64,000 nucleotides of DNA, from NCBI GenBank assembly GCA_023435725.1, contig JAEYRD010000236.1:1-64000 (forward strand). The letters are read 5' to 3'. Under the pieces are notes generated by a model. That model was not told the origin of the DNA, did no database searches, and saw only the letters and a program-made list of their open reading frames with translations. Positions 19,526-28,135 of the stretch are shown piece after piece (within the stretch, counting starts at the first letter, position 1; every line of letters starts with the position of its first letter). Made by a program: the position numbers and the translations under genes. The stretch comes from Pseudomonadota bacterium (GTDB lineage: Bacteria > Pseudomonadota > Alphaproteobacteria > Rhizobiales > Xanthobacteraceae).

Positions 19526-20254
19526 ATGCGCAGCTCCGAGACCAGCGGTTCGATGGTTCGAGACCCCGGGTTGGGGTTCTGGCGGGCGTTGAAATTGTCC
19601 GCTGTCGCGCTCGGCATCGGTCTCGTCATGTCGGCAGGCGCGGTGCGCGCCGGTGACGACGGTGATGGCGACGATGACGACATGACCTTCGAAGAGAAGC
19701 TCATCGACAACCTGATGTCCGGCATTGGCGCCAAGAGCATGGAGAAGCCCGGCATCGAGTACCGCGAGCGCTCCCCGTTGGTCGTGCCGCCCAAGCTGGA
19801 CCTTCCGCCTCCAGCGACCCAGGCGAAGGCCGCTCCGAACTGGCCCAAGGACCCCGAGGAGAAGCGCCGCAAGGAAGCCATCGCCGCACGAAAGAAGGCG
19901 ACCAAGGCGACCGAGAATTGGCAGGCCGCCCAGCCGTTGACACCCGCCGAGATGAATGCCGGCAGGACGGCAGCACCCGAGCGCACGAGCAACGATCCTA
20001 TTCAGCCGGGCACCAACGCCAACCCGTCGCTCAGCCCCGCCCAACTCGGTTTCAGCGGCGGTCTGTGGGGCATGCTGAAGGGCAACAACAGCTCCGAATC
20101 CAAGCAATTCACAACCGAGCCCCCGCGCCAGTCGCTGGTCGAGCCGCCGCCGGGATACCAGACGCCGTCGCCGAACTACGCCTACGGCTCCGGGCCGGAC
20201 ACGACGAAGAAGACCTATTTCGACATCATGTCGGGCAAGGACAAGGAACAATAA
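19526..20254 (+). CDS. Exported hypothetical protein
   Basis: A 242-residue protein with no family I recognise. A signal-like hydrophobic stretch (residues about 21-41, SAVALGIGLVMSAGAVRAG) is followed by an acidic run (DDGDGDDDDMTFEEK), a lysine/arginine-rich segment near 112-130, and a Pro/Asn/Ser-rich C-terminus. It is likely periplasmic or membrane-anchored. It follows lspA after 95 bp and precedes the M16 pair, so it could belong to either transcription unit. Confidence 0.7.
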   Translation: MRSSETSGSMVRDPGLGFWRALKLSAVALGIGLVMSAGAVRAGDDGDGDDDDMTFEEKLIDNLMSGIGAKSMEKPGIEYRERSPLVVPPKLDLPPPATQAKAAPNWPKDPEEKRRKEAIAARKKATKATENWQAAQPLTPAEMNAGRTAAPERTSNDPIQPGTNANPSLSPAQLGFSGGLWGMLKGNNSSESKQFTTEPPRQSLVEPPPGYQTPSPNYAYGSGPDTTKKTYFDIMSGKDKEQ

Positions 20255-20456
20255 CGTTCTTGTCCCCGCGACATCCTGGCAGAAGCAAACCCGGCGCCGG
20301 CGGCTCATGCACGCCGGACGCAGTGCATAGATTGCCTATCAGTAACTTGCCTACGAGTTGGGTTCTCTGCTTCGTGACGCGAAGCCTCAGCCGCACGGTG
20401 TAGCATGCCGTGCCTCCGAGCCGGACATCCGGGCTCGGCCTTTCATAAGGATCATG

Positions 20457-21848
20457 ATGTCCGCTTACCGATCGGCTGCCCGCCTTTTTGCCGCGCTGCT
20501 TTCGACGAGTATCCTCTCGGCCGGCGCCGCCCTCGCCCAGACCACGGTGACCTCAGCTCCGCCTGCCAGCTTCACGCTCAGCAACGGCCTACAGGTCGTG
20601 GTGATCCCGGATCATCGCACGCCCGTGGTCACCGAGATGATCTGGTACAAGGTCGGCTCGGCCGACGAGACGCCGGGCAAATCCGGCCTCGCGCATTTCC
20701 TTGAACACCTGATGTTCAAGGGTACCGAGAAGCATCCGGTCGGCGAATTCTCGCAGACCGTGCTCCGCGTCGGCGGCAACGAGAACGCCTCGACCTCGGT
20801 CGATTACACCAACTACTACCAGCGTGTGCCGCGCGAGCAGTTGCCGACCATGATGGAGTTCGAGGCCGACCGCATGACCGGCCTCATCCTCAAGGACGAG
20901 AACGTGCTGCCCGAGCGCGACGTCGTGCTCGAAGAGTACAATATGCGCGTCGCCAACAATCCGGATGCGCGGCTCAACGAGCAGATCATGGCCGCGCTCT
21001 ATCTCAACCATCCCTACGGGCGGCCCGTGATCGGCTGGCACCAGGAGATCGAGAAGCTCGATCGCGAGGATGCGCTCGCCTTCTACCGTCGCTTCTACGC
21101 ACCGAACAACGCGATCCTGGTCATCGCCGGCGACGTCGAGGCCGCCGACGTCCGCCCGCTGGTCGAGCGCAATTTCGGCTCCATCCCGGCGCAATCAGCG
21201 ATCCCGGCTCGCCGCGTCCGTCCGCAGGAGCCGGAGCCGGCGGCGCCGCGCACCGTGACGCTGGCCGACCCGCGCGTCGAGCAGCCCAGCCTGCGCCGCT
21301 ATTATCTCGCGCCCTCCGCAACGACGGCCGCGGCCGGCGAAAGTGCGGCCCTCGATGTGCTCGCGCAACTGATGGGCAGTGGCAGCAACTCCTATCTCTA
21401 CCGCGCCCTCGTCGTCGACAAGCCGCTCGCAGTCTCCGCCAGCGCCAGCTATTCGAGCATCTCGCTCGACCCGACCCAGTTCGCGATCTCCGCCTCGCCC
21501 AAATCCGGTGTCAGCTTTACCGAGGTCGAGCAGGCGATCGATGGCGTGATCGCCGACGTCGCGCAGACCCCGATCCGCGCCGAGGATCTCGAGCGGGTCA
21601 AGACCCAGCTCATCGCAGAGGCGATCTACGCCCAGGACAACCAGGCAGTGCTGGCCCGCTGGTATGGCGGCGCGCTGACCACGGGCCTGTCGATCGAGGA
21701 CATCCGCAGCTGGCCCGATCGCATCCGCGCGGTCACCGCCGAGCAGGTTCGCGCCGTCGCGCAGAAATGGCTCGACAAGAAGCGCTCGGTGACGGGCTAT
21801 CTGATCAAGGACACTACCACCACCAAGCGCGAGGAGAAGCGTTCGTGA
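20457..21848 (+). CDS. M16 family zinc metallopeptidase, catalytic subunit
   Basis: A 463-residue exported pitrilysin-family protease (M16B, two-domain half-size type). A signal peptide ends near ALAQ (residue 28). The inverted zinc motif HFLEH is at residues 80-84, and the third ligand is Glu160 in VVLEEYNMR. The C-terminal domain lacks the usual Arg/Tyr substrate-carboxyl site (GSNSYLYRALVVDKPLAVS). The next gene has the reverse pattern, so the two probably form a heterodimer. The ATG at 20457 has AAGG at 6 bp; the preceding ATG at 20454 is too close. Its stop overlaps the next start. Confidence 0.9.
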   Translation: MSAYRSAARLFAALLSTSILSAGAALAQTTVTSAPPASFTLSNGLQVVVIPDHRTPVVTEMIWYKVGSADETPGKSGLAHFLEHLMFKGTEKHPVGEFSQTVLRVGGNENASTSVDYTNYYQRVPREQLPTMMEFEADRMTGLILKDENVLPERDVVLEEYNMRVANNPDARLNEQIMAALYLNHPYGRPVIGWHQEIEKLDREDALAFYRRFYAPNNAILVIAGDVEAADVRPLVERNFGSIPAQSAIPARRVRPQEPEPAAPRTVTLADPRVEQPSLRRYYLAPSATTAAAGESAALDVLAQLMGSGSNSYLYRALVVDKPLAVSASASYSSISLDPTQFAISASPKSGVSFTEVEQAIDGVIADVAQTPIRAEDLERVKTQLIAEAIYAQDNQAVLARWYGGALTTGLSIEDIRSWPDRIRAVTAEQVRAVAQKWLDKKRSVTGYLIKDTTTTKREEKRS

Positions 21849-23218
21849 CCTATCCTTTCCTTCGCGCGCGTCACTTCGCGCTGTCCTTCGTCACTGGCGC
21901 TGCGCTTGCGCTCGCTACGGTCTCGCCGTCGCAGGCCGCGGCAAAGATCCAGCACCTGGTATCGCCGGGCGGCATCGAGGCCTGGTTCGTCCAGGACGCA
22001 ACGGTGCCGCTGATCGCCATGGAATATTCCTTCGCCGGCGGTTCGGCCCAGGATCCCAAGGACAAGTCGGGCGTCGCCAATCTGGTCGGCGACCTCCTCG
22101 ACGAGGGCTCCGGCGATCTCGACTCCAAGACGTTCCATGAACGCCTCGACCGCCGCGCCATCGAGCTCTCCTTCAGCGCCACCCGCGATACTTTCCGCGG
22201 CAGCCTGCGCATGCTGCGCGACAACAAGGACGAGGCCTTCGACCTGCTCAGGAGCGCGCTGACCTCACCGCACTTCGACACCGCCGATGTCGAGCGTATC
22301 CGCTCGCAGGTAATCTCGGGCCTGCGCCGGGAGACCACCAACCCGACCTCGCTGGCGAGCCGCAAATTCCTCGAGGTCGCCTTCGGCGATCATCCCTACG
22401 GCCGGCAGGCCAACGGCACGCTGGACAGCGTGCCGACCATCACGGTCGCCGACATGAAGGATTATGTCGGCCGCGTGCTCGCCAAGGACACGTTGAAGAT
22501 CGCGGTGGTCGGCGATGTCGATCCGGCTACGCTCGGCAAGCTGCTCGACCACACCTTCGGCGCCCTGCCCGCCAAGGCCAATCTCGTGCCGGTCCCCGAC
22601 GTCGAGGCCGCAAAGCCGCCGCAGCGCGCCTTCGTGCCGCTCGACGTGCCGCAGACAGTGATCACCTTCGGCGGCCCCGGCGTGAGGCGCAACGATCCGA
22701 ACTTCATGGCGGCCTATGTCGTCAACCACATCCTGGGCGGCGGCGGATTGTCCTCGCGGCTCTACCGCGAGGTGCGCGAGAAGCGTGGCCTCGCCTATTC
22801 GGTCTTTGAATCGCTGCTCTGGATGGAGCATTCGGCGATCTTCATCGGCAACACCGGCACCCGCGCCGACCGCGCCGGCGACACCATCGACGCCCTCGAG
22901 AAGGAAGTGCACCGCATCGCCGAGGAGGGACCGACGCAGAAGGAGCTCGACGAGGCCAAGTCGTACCTCAAGGGCTCGCAGATGCTGGCGCTCGACACCT
23001 CCTCGAAGCTCGCGCAGGCGCTGCTGCAATATCAGCAGGACAAGCTGCCGATCGACTATATCGAGAAGCGCAACGCCATCGTCGATGCGGTGACGCTGGA
23101 CGACGCCAAGGCGGCGGCCAGGCGGCTCTGGGGCCAGGGTCTGCTCACTGTTGTCGTTGGCCGCGCACCGCAGGCCGCCGCGCAGCCGGCGGCAGCACCA
23201 GCGATGAAGTCGAACTGA
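21845..23218 (+). CDS. M16 family protein, non-catalytic partner subunit
   Basis: A 457-residue M16 homolog with a signal peptide (ALATVSPSQA, cleavage near residue 31). Where the zinc motif should be, the aligned residues are Asn79, Gly82 and Asp83 (GVANLVGDLLDEG), so it cannot bind zinc in the normal way. It keeps the C-terminal SSRLYREVREKRGLAYSV segment that positions substrate in paired M16B enzymes. The GTG start overlaps the stop of the catalytic gene by 4 bp, implying equal synthesis. The pair mirrors the Sphingomonas SPH2681/SPH2682 heterodimer and mitochondrial processing peptidase. Confidence 0.87.
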   Translation: MTYPFLRARHFALSFVTGAALALATVSPSQAAAKIQHLVSPGGIEAWFVQDATVPLIAMEYSFAGGSAQDPKDKSGVANLVGDLLDEGSGDLDSKTFHERLDRRAIELSFSATRDTFRGSLRMLRDNKDEAFDLLRSALTSPHFDTADVERIRSQVISGLRRETTNPTSLASRKFLEVAFGDHPYGRQANGTLDSVPTITVADMKDYVGRVLAKDTLKIAVVGDVDPATLGKLLDHTFGALPAKANLVPVPDVEAAKPPQRAFVPLDVPQTVITFGGPGVRRNDPNFMAAYVVNHILGGGGLSSRLYREVREKRGLAYSVFESLLWMEHSAIFIGNTGTRADRAGDTIDALEKEVHRIAEEGPTQKELDEAKSYLKGSQMLALDTSSKLAQALLQYQQDKLPIDYIEKRNAIVDAVTLDDAKAAARRLWGQGLLTVVVGRAPQAAAQPAAAPAMKSN

Positions 23219-23246
23219 CGTCCGTACCTCCAGCACATCTCTCCTG

Positions 23247-23273
23247 AAATGGCCGGGCTCGTCCCGGCCATTT
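23247..23273 (+). terminator. Terminator after the M16 pair
   Basis: An 11-bp perfect stem (AAATGGCCGGG / CCCGGCCATTT) with a 5-nt loop, 28 bp after the stop codon. The T tract is short, so termination may be partial. Confidence 0.6.
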
Positions 23274-23345
23274 GCGTGTCCGATGCTGCGCCATTGCTGC
23301 AGGCGGACGTCCGCGGTATGTCCGGGCATCACGGATGGTGCCATC

Positions 23346-23762
23346 ATGCTGCGGATATCCCGCGATCTCGTCATCGACGAGGACGACATCGAGATCGGCT
23401 TTGTCCGGGCGTCCGGCCCGGGCGGGCAGAACGTCAACAAGGTCTCGACCTCGGCCCAGCTGCGCTTCGACACGCGCAAGCTGACCCTGCCGGAGGATGC
23501 GGCGATCCGGCTCGCCCGCATCGCCGGCCAGCGCATGACCAAGGACGGCGTGATCGTGATCCACGCCCAGCGCTTTCGCACCCAGGAACGTAACCGGCAG
23601 GACGCCATCGACCGCCTCACCGAGATCCTTCGTGAGGCCATGGTGCGGCCGACGCCGCGCCGCGCGACGCGTCCCACCTTCGCCTCCAAGCAACGCCGGC
23701 TCGACGGCAAGAAACGTCGCAGCGACGTCAAGGCCGGACGCGGCGGCCGCTTCGACGACTAG
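23346..23762 (+). CDS. arfB: Alternative ribosome-rescue factor ArfB (YaeJ)
   Basis: ArfB releases peptides from ribosomes stalled on non-stop mRNA. The 138-residue protein has the release-factor catalytic loop ASGPGGQNVNKV with GGQ near residues 27-29. It ends in the basic tail (FASKQRRLDGKKRRSDVKAG) that enters the empty mRNA channel. That tail and the lack of codon-recognition domains distinguish it from RF1/RF2. The ATG is at the family N-terminus MLRISRDLVI. A bidirectional terminator follows. Confidence 0.92.
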   Translation: MLRISRDLVIDEDDIEIGFVRASGPGGQNVNKVSTSAQLRFDTRKLTLPEDAAIRLARIAGQRMTKDGVIVIHAQRFRTQERNRQDAIDRLTEILREAMVRPTPRRATRPTFASKQRRLDGKKRRSDVKAGRGGRFDD

Positions 23763-23776
23763 CAGACGCAGTCGAA

Positions 23777-23807
23777 AAAACTCCGGCCGCAGGACGACCG
23801 GAGTTTT
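23777..23807. terminator. Bidirectional terminator between convergent genes
   Basis: A 10-bp stem (AAAACTCCGG / CCGGAGTTTT) with an 11-nt loop. T runs occur on both strands, so it can serve arfB on the plus strand and the small secreted protein gene on the minus strand. Confidence 0.8.
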
Positions 23808-23826
23808 GCCGTTTCACCCGGCGAGG

Positions 23827-24132
23827 CTAGTAGCGCTTGGATGGGGCCGCACCGCCCGTCGCTGCATCGTCGGCAGTCCCCTTGTGCACCGCATTGCCCG
23901 TGGTGCCGACCGTACCCTTGGTACCTTTGGTCGACTTCATGCCGGTCTTCTCGCCCGCCGCCCCCGGCTGGGCATTCATCTCTTCATCGCCGCTGCCCAT
24001 CGTGCTGCCTTGCATGGGTTTGCCTTGCACGGCGCCGCCTGTCTTGGCGGGTGGCGCCGACTGCGCAAGAACGGGCGCGGCAATGAGAGCAGACAGAGCG
24101 CATGCGATCATCGAAGTCTTCACCAACTTCAT
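23827..24132 (-). CDS. Small exported low-complexity protein
   Basis: A 101-residue protein of unknown function. A clear signal peptide (MKLVKTSMIACALSALIAAPVLA, cleavage after about residue 23) leads a mature part rich in Gly, Thr, Lys and Ala with KGTKGTVGTTG-like runs and no cysteine. The ATG is preceded by AGGAGA at 6 bp. The 290 bp between it and the divergent cytochrome gene hold nothing else I can identify. Confidence 0.7.
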   Translation of the reverse strand: MKLVKTSMIACALSALIAAPVLAQSAPPAKTGGAVQGKPMQGSTMGSGDEEMNAQPGAAGEKTGMKSTKGTKGTVGTTGNAVHKGTADDAATGGAAPSKRY

Positions 24133-24423
24133 CCATTTCTCCTGGATTTTTCGCGATGAATGGCTCGGCGGCTCGAGCGCCGCTCGTCTGCACCGGAGAC
24201 CATCGCATCGCGTAGAGAGTTCAAGCGGCGCGATCGTCATACAATGCGCATGGTGTGGTGATCGTTTAGGGATTTGACGGCGGTTTCGCGGAATTGTGCT
24301 CCGCATATAAGGCGACACGGAACACCACACGCCACGAGCGTCACCGTGCGCAGCGAAACAGCCCGCTACTACCACCGCATCTTTCACGCCGCCTAGAGTT
24401 TGCGCACACGGACGTTGATCTGG

Positions 24424-24828
24424 ATGGGCGAACTCTTGACGATGCGCGCAGTCGTGGTGGGATTGTGCACCGCAATGGTGCTGGTGGTCCGTGTTGCCAA
24501 CGCGCAGATGCCGTTGCCGGCCGCAAAGCCGGCGGATGGCGCAACGCTCTTCAAGCAGCAATGCGCGGTCTGCCACACGATAAGCCTGTCGGAACCGGTG
24601 CGGCAGGGACCGCCTCTGGTGAAGGTCGTGGGCCGACCTGCCGGAAAGGTCGAGGGCTTTCGCTATTCGGAGGGCCTCGCGAGAGCTGACTTCGCCTGGG
24701 ACGAGGCGAGGCTCGATGCCTGGCTGACCAATCCGCAGGCCGTCATTCCCGGCGTGGTCATGGCCTACCGGCAGGCGAAGCCGGAGACGCGCGCCGCCAT
24801 CATCGCATATTTGAAGGAGCAGAACTGA
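24424..24828 (+). CDS. Periplasmic c-type cytochrome
   Basis: A 134-residue class I cytochrome c. The signal peptide ends near VANAQ (residue 28). The heme motif is CAVCH (residues 47-51). A candidate distal methionine is Met113 in GVVMAY, preceded by PGV as in cytochrome c2 proteins. It probably takes electrons in the periplasm. It abuts the glyoxalase-like gene with no gap and heads the GMC dehydrogenase module. The start is uncertain: ATG at 24424, or at 24442. Confidence 0.85.
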   Translation: MGELLTMRAVVVGLCTAMVLVVRVANAQMPLPAAKPADGATLFKQQCAVCHTISLSEPVRQGPPLVKVVGRPAGKVEGFRYSEGLARADFAWDEARLDAWLTNPQAVIPGVVMAYRQAKPETRAAIIAYLKEQN

Positions 24829-25224
24829 ATGGCGAAGCCGGTGCATTCCATGATCCGCGTGCTAGACGAGGCACGTTCGCTCGACTTCTACAAGCGCGCC
24901 TTCGGCCTCGAAGTCGCCGACCATCTGAAGTTCGCGGATTTTGCGCTGATCTATCTACGTCACCCATCCTCGCCCTTCGAGGTGGAACTGACGGTGAACT
25001 TCGATCGCAAGGAGCCGTACCAGCTCGGCGACGGTTACGGACATCTCGCCGTCGTGGTCGAGGATCTCGATGCCGAACACGCCCGCTTCGAGCGTGAGAA
25101 ACTTGCACCCGGGCCGCTGCGTGACTTCAAGCACGACGGCAGAACACTGGCGCGCTTCTTCTTCGTCAGTGATCCCGATGGCTACAAGATCGAAGTGATC
25201 CAGCGGGGCGGACGTTTCAACTGA
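24829..25224 (+). CDS. VOC-superfamily protein, glyoxalase I-like
   Basis: A 131-residue vicinal-oxygen-chelate protein with two beta-alpha-beta-beta-beta modules. The four metal ligands of bacterial glyoxalase I can be placed: His6 (VHSMIRV), Glu53 (VELTV), His72 (GYGHLAV) and Glu122 (YKIEVIQ). This supports a metal-dependent lyase acting on a glutathione or other thiohemiacetal adduct, as in GloA. It starts directly after the cytochrome stop, so the two are probably translated together. In this context it may detoxify an aldehyde made by the neighbouring dehydrogenase. Confidence 0.8.
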   Translation: MAKPVHSMIRVLDEARSLDFYKRAFGLEVADHLKFADFALIYLRHPSSPFEVELTVNFDRKEPYQLGDGYGHLAVVVEDLDAEHARFEREKLAPGPLRDFKHDGRTLARFFFVSDPDGYKIEVIQRGGRFN

Positions 25225-25259
25225 TCAAATCATAAAATCAAAAATCTACGGAGGAACCC

Positions 25260-25808
25260 ATGAGAGAAGTCGATCGTCGAAGCAAGCACAGCCGCCGAGT
25301 CTTTCTCAAGGGCGCGGCGACGGCCGTGCCGGTCGCGGCAGTTGCAGCCAGCGTCACCGTCAGCATCGAGGGCGCATGGGCGGATGACGCCAGCACGCTC
25401 TCACCCGCGACGATGAAGACGCTGCTGAAGGTCGCACGCGACATCTACCCCCACGATGTCCTCGGCGACAGCTACTACATCATCGCGATCAAGCCGTGGG
25501 ACGGCAAGGCGGCCAAGGACCCCGCCGTCAAGTCGCTGATCAGTGACGGCGTCGCGCGGCTCGATCAGAACGCGCAGGATCGCCACAAGGTGCCCTATGC
25601 CGAGGTGCCCTGGGAAGCCGACCGCGTCGTGCTCTTGAAGGAGATCGAGCAGAGCGACTTCTTCCAGAAGGTGCGCGGCGACCTCATCGTCTCGCTCTAC
25701 AACCAGAAAGAGGTTTGGCCACGGTTCGGCTACGAGGGCTCTTCGGCTGAGCACGGCGGTTACATCAACCGCGGCTTCGCCGACATCGACTGGCTGCCGA
25801 AGGCTTAA
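25260..25808 (+). CDS. Tat-exported small subunit, gluconate 2-dehydrogenase subunit 3-like
   Basis: A 182-residue protein with a twin-arginine signal (SRRVFLKG at residues 11-18, then a hydrophobic Ala/Val run), so it is exported folded. The mature part resembles the subunit 3 family of membrane-bound gluconate, sorbitol and related dehydrogenases, which accompanies a GMC flavoprotein and helps its export. A strong GGAGG lies upstream of the ATG. The flavoprotein gene follows after 29 bp. The flavoprotein has no signal of its own, so it is probably carried out as a complex with this subunit. Confidence 0.78.
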   Translation: MREVDRRSKHSRRVFLKGAATAVPVAAVAASVTVSIEGAWADDASTLSPATMKTLLKVARDIYPHDVLGDSYYIIAIKPWDGKAAKDPAVKSLISDGVARLDQNAQDRHKVPYAEVPWEADRVVLLKEIEQSDFFQKVRGDLIVSLYNQKEVWPRFGYEGSSAEHGGYINRGFADIDWLPKA

Positions 25809-25837
25809 GGCCACCCCAACGGTTCAGGAGAACGCAT

Positions 25838-27406
25838 ATGGCAAAATTCGATCTGAACGACTCTAGCGTTGTGGTGATCGTCGGCTCGGGTGCCGGCGGC
25901 GGAACGCTGGGCAACGAGCTCGCGCAGAAGGGCATCAAGGTGGTCATCCTCGAAGCCGGCCCGCGCATCGAGAACCAGGACTTCGTCAACGACGAGTGGG
26001 AGAGCTTCTCCCAGCTAGCATGGTCTGACGCGCGCACCACGTCGGGGACATGGCGCGTCGCCAAGGACTTTCCAAATCTTCCTGCCTGGATCGTCAAGGC
26101 GGTCGGCGGCTCCACCACCCATTGGGCCGGTGCGTCGCTGCGTTTCGACGAGCATGAATTCAGGGTCAAGAGCACCTATGGCAACATTCCCGGCGCCAAC
26201 CTCTTGGACTGGCCGGTCACGCTCGCCGAGATGGAGCCATGGTACGCCAAGGCCGAGAACAAGATGGGCGTGACACGCACCAACGGCATCCCGGGCCTTC
26301 CCGGCAATAACAATTTCAAGGTGCTCGAAGCCGGCGCGAAGAAGCTCGGCTACAAGACCGTGCACACCGGCAACATGGCGATCAACAGCCAGCCGCGCGA
26401 CGGACGCGGCTCCTGCCAGCAGATCGGCTTCTGCTTCCAGGGCTGCAAATCCGGCGCAAAATGGTCGACGCTCTACACCGAGATCCCCAAGGGCGAGGCC
26501 ACCGGCAATCTGGAGGTCCGGCCCAGCAGCATGGTGGTCAAGATCGAGCACGATGCCAGCGGCAAGGTGACCGGCGTCGTCTACGCAGACGAGACCGGCG
26601 CAATGCAGCGCCAGAAGGCGCGCATCGTCGCTGTCGCCGGCAATTCGATCGAAAGTCCGAGGCTGCTGCTCAACAGCGCCTCGACCATGTTCCCCGACGG
26701 CCTCGCCAATTCGTCGGGCCAGGTCGGCCGCAACTACATGCGCCACATGACGGGCAGCGTCTACGCAGTGTTCGAGAAGTCGGTGCACATGTATCGCGGC
26801 ACCACCATGGCCGGCATCATCCGCGACGAGGCCGCCAACAATCCGAAGCGGGGCTTCGTCGGCGGCTACGAGATGGAGACGCTGTCGCTCGGACTACCCT
26901 TCATGGCGGCGTTCCTCAATCCCGGCGCTTGGGGACGGCCGTTCACTGCTGCAATTGACGGCTATCCGCGGATGGCCGGCATGTGGCTGGTCGGCGAGGA
27001 CATGCCGCAGGAGACCAACCGTATCACGCTCGATCCGGTCGTGAAGGACAAGTTCGGACAGGCGGTCGCGAGCGTTCATTTCGACGACCATCCCAACGAT
27101 GTCGCGATGCGCGCGCATGCCTACAAGCAGGGCGCGGCGGTCTATGACGCGGTCGGCGCCACGGTGACCTATCCGACGCCGCCCTATCCGAGCACCCACA
27201 ATCTCGGCACCAACCGGATGAGCGAGAAGCTGCGGGACGGCGTGGTCAACAAGTTCGGGCAGACCCACGACGTGAAGAACCTGTTCGTCTCGGACGGTAG
27301 TCAATTCACCAGCGGCGCGGCCTGCAACCCGACGCTGACCATCGTGGCGCTTGCGATCCGGCAGGCGGACTACATCGCCGGCGCGATGCAGAAGAAGGAG
27401 ATCTGA
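25838..27406 (+). CDS. GMC-family FAD-dependent dehydrogenase
   Basis: A 522-residue glucose-methanol-choline oxidoreductase. The dinucleotide-binding motif is VVIVGSGAGGGTLGNELA (glycines from residue 16), with Glu39 in VVILEAG as ribose ligand. The conserved GGSTTHWAG and the C-terminal FVSDGSQFTSGAACNPTLTI match the gluconate/sugar dehydrogenase branch. The active-site His-Asn is likely STHNLGTNRM. It oxidises a sugar, sugar acid or alcohol. With the Tat subunit and cytochrome c just upstream it should feed electrons to the respiratory chain. The RBS is AGGAGA. The substrate cannot be read. Confidence 0.88.
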   Translation: MAKFDLNDSSVVVIVGSGAGGGTLGNELAQKGIKVVILEAGPRIENQDFVNDEWESFSQLAWSDARTTSGTWRVAKDFPNLPAWIVKAVGGSTTHWAGASLRFDEHEFRVKSTYGNIPGANLLDWPVTLAEMEPWYAKAENKMGVTRTNGIPGLPGNNNFKVLEAGAKKLGYKTVHTGNMAINSQPRDGRGSCQQIGFCFQGCKSGAKWSTLYTEIPKGEATGNLEVRPSSMVVKIEHDASGKVTGVVYADETGAMQRQKARIVAVAGNSIESPRLLLNSASTMFPDGLANSSGQVGRNYMRHMTGSVYAVFEKSVHMYRGTTMAGIIRDEAANNPKRGFVGGYEMETLSLGLPFMAAFLNPGAWGRPFTAAIDGYPRMAGMWLVGEDMPQETNRITLDPVVKDKFGQAVASVHFDDHPNDVAMRAHAYKQGAAVYDAVGATVTYPTPPYPSTHNLGTNRMSEKLRDGVVNKFGQTHDVKNLFVSDGSQFTSGAACNPTLTIVALAIRQADYIAGAMQKKEI

Positions 27407-27426
27407 CGTCCGGCGCCATCAGCTAT

Positions 27427-27448
27427 CGTCCTGGCAAAAGCCAGGACG
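27427..27448. repeat. Short hairpin repeat after the GMC gene
   Basis: A 9-bp stem (CGTCCTGGC / GCCAGGACG) with an AAAA loop, starting 21 bp after the stop. It may help terminate transcription but has no T tract. It looks like one of the group's short dispersed palindromes. Confidence 0.55.
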
Positions 27449-27481
27449 ACGCCTGGTTGCTAGCACGTCGCTCCCTCTCTC

Positions 27482-27510
27482 GTCATTGCGAGCGGAGCGA
27501 AGCAATCCAG
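27482..27510. repeat. Dispersed palindrome family A, solitary arm
   Basis: A 29-bp arm (GTCATTGCGAGCGGAGCGAA and following) identical in layout to the arms at 33.2 and 63.1 kb, but the second arm is absent. It appears to be a decayed copy. Confidence 0.75.
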
Positions 27511-27566
27511 ACTGCCGGCGCGGCTGGAGCGCGTCTCTCCCGAGATGCAGGCGCTTGCCATAGCAG

Positions 27567-27884
27567 CTATTCAGCCGCGTCAAGAATAGGTGCCACCGTT
27601 GCCTTGAACACCGGCACCGGCACCATGTTCCGGGAGCGGTAGATCAGGCAGGAGCAACGCAGCAGCGAGGCGAAATTGTTGACCTCGCCGTGATGGTCGA
27701 GCACCTCGTTGTAGAGCTTGGTCAGGAACTTGCCGACGCTCATGTTCTCCTTGGCCGCGATCTCCTCCAGCGTGTCCCAGAACGCCATCTCCAGCCGGAT
27801 CGAGGTACAGTGCCCACCGATCCGTAAGGAACGGGTCTGGGATTCATAGTCGCGTTGGGGCTGGTGCGCAAAGAGATGGCACAT
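27567..27884 (-). CDS. Ribbon-helix-helix domain protein (RHH_4)
   Basis: A 105-residue protein with a ribbon-helix-helix fold near residues 18-65 (SLRIGGHCTSIRLEMAFWDT for the strand and first helix, then AAKENMSVGKFLTKLYNEV). These domains dimerise and bind DNA as small repressors. The last 30 residues (MVPVPVFKATVAPILDAAE) are outside the fold. GGAGG lies 5 bp before the ATG. No toxin partner is adjacent, so an antitoxin role is not supported. It is divergent from mutL. Confidence 0.8.
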   Translation of the reverse strand: MCHLFAHQPQRDYESQTRSLRIGGHCTSIRLEMAFWDTLEEIAAKENMSVGKFLTKLYNEVLDHHGEVNNFASLLRCSCLIYRSRNMVPVPVFKATVAPILDAAE

Positions 27885-28135
27885 GGAGTCCTCCCGTCCT
27901 GTTACCGCTTTTTCACGATGCTACACCGCTGCCCGGTACCTCACAATCAGGACCGCAGCCGGAGGTCGGTCCATCGCCGATGCACGATTTTCTCGAACGT
28001 CCAATGTCTTCAATGTGATAGGCATCCCTCTTCCCCAGCCCGCCACGCGGGTGTTGCCCAACACATGCTTTTGACGCAACACGGCCTAGAATAGCGCCGT
28101 CCGCGAATCCAAGTCGAAAGTCCAAGATCGAGTTC

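Noticed and set aside
27567..27884. Antitoxin of a toxin-antitoxin pair
   Set aside because: The RHH fold would fit, but no toxin-sized gene is adjacent on the same strand.
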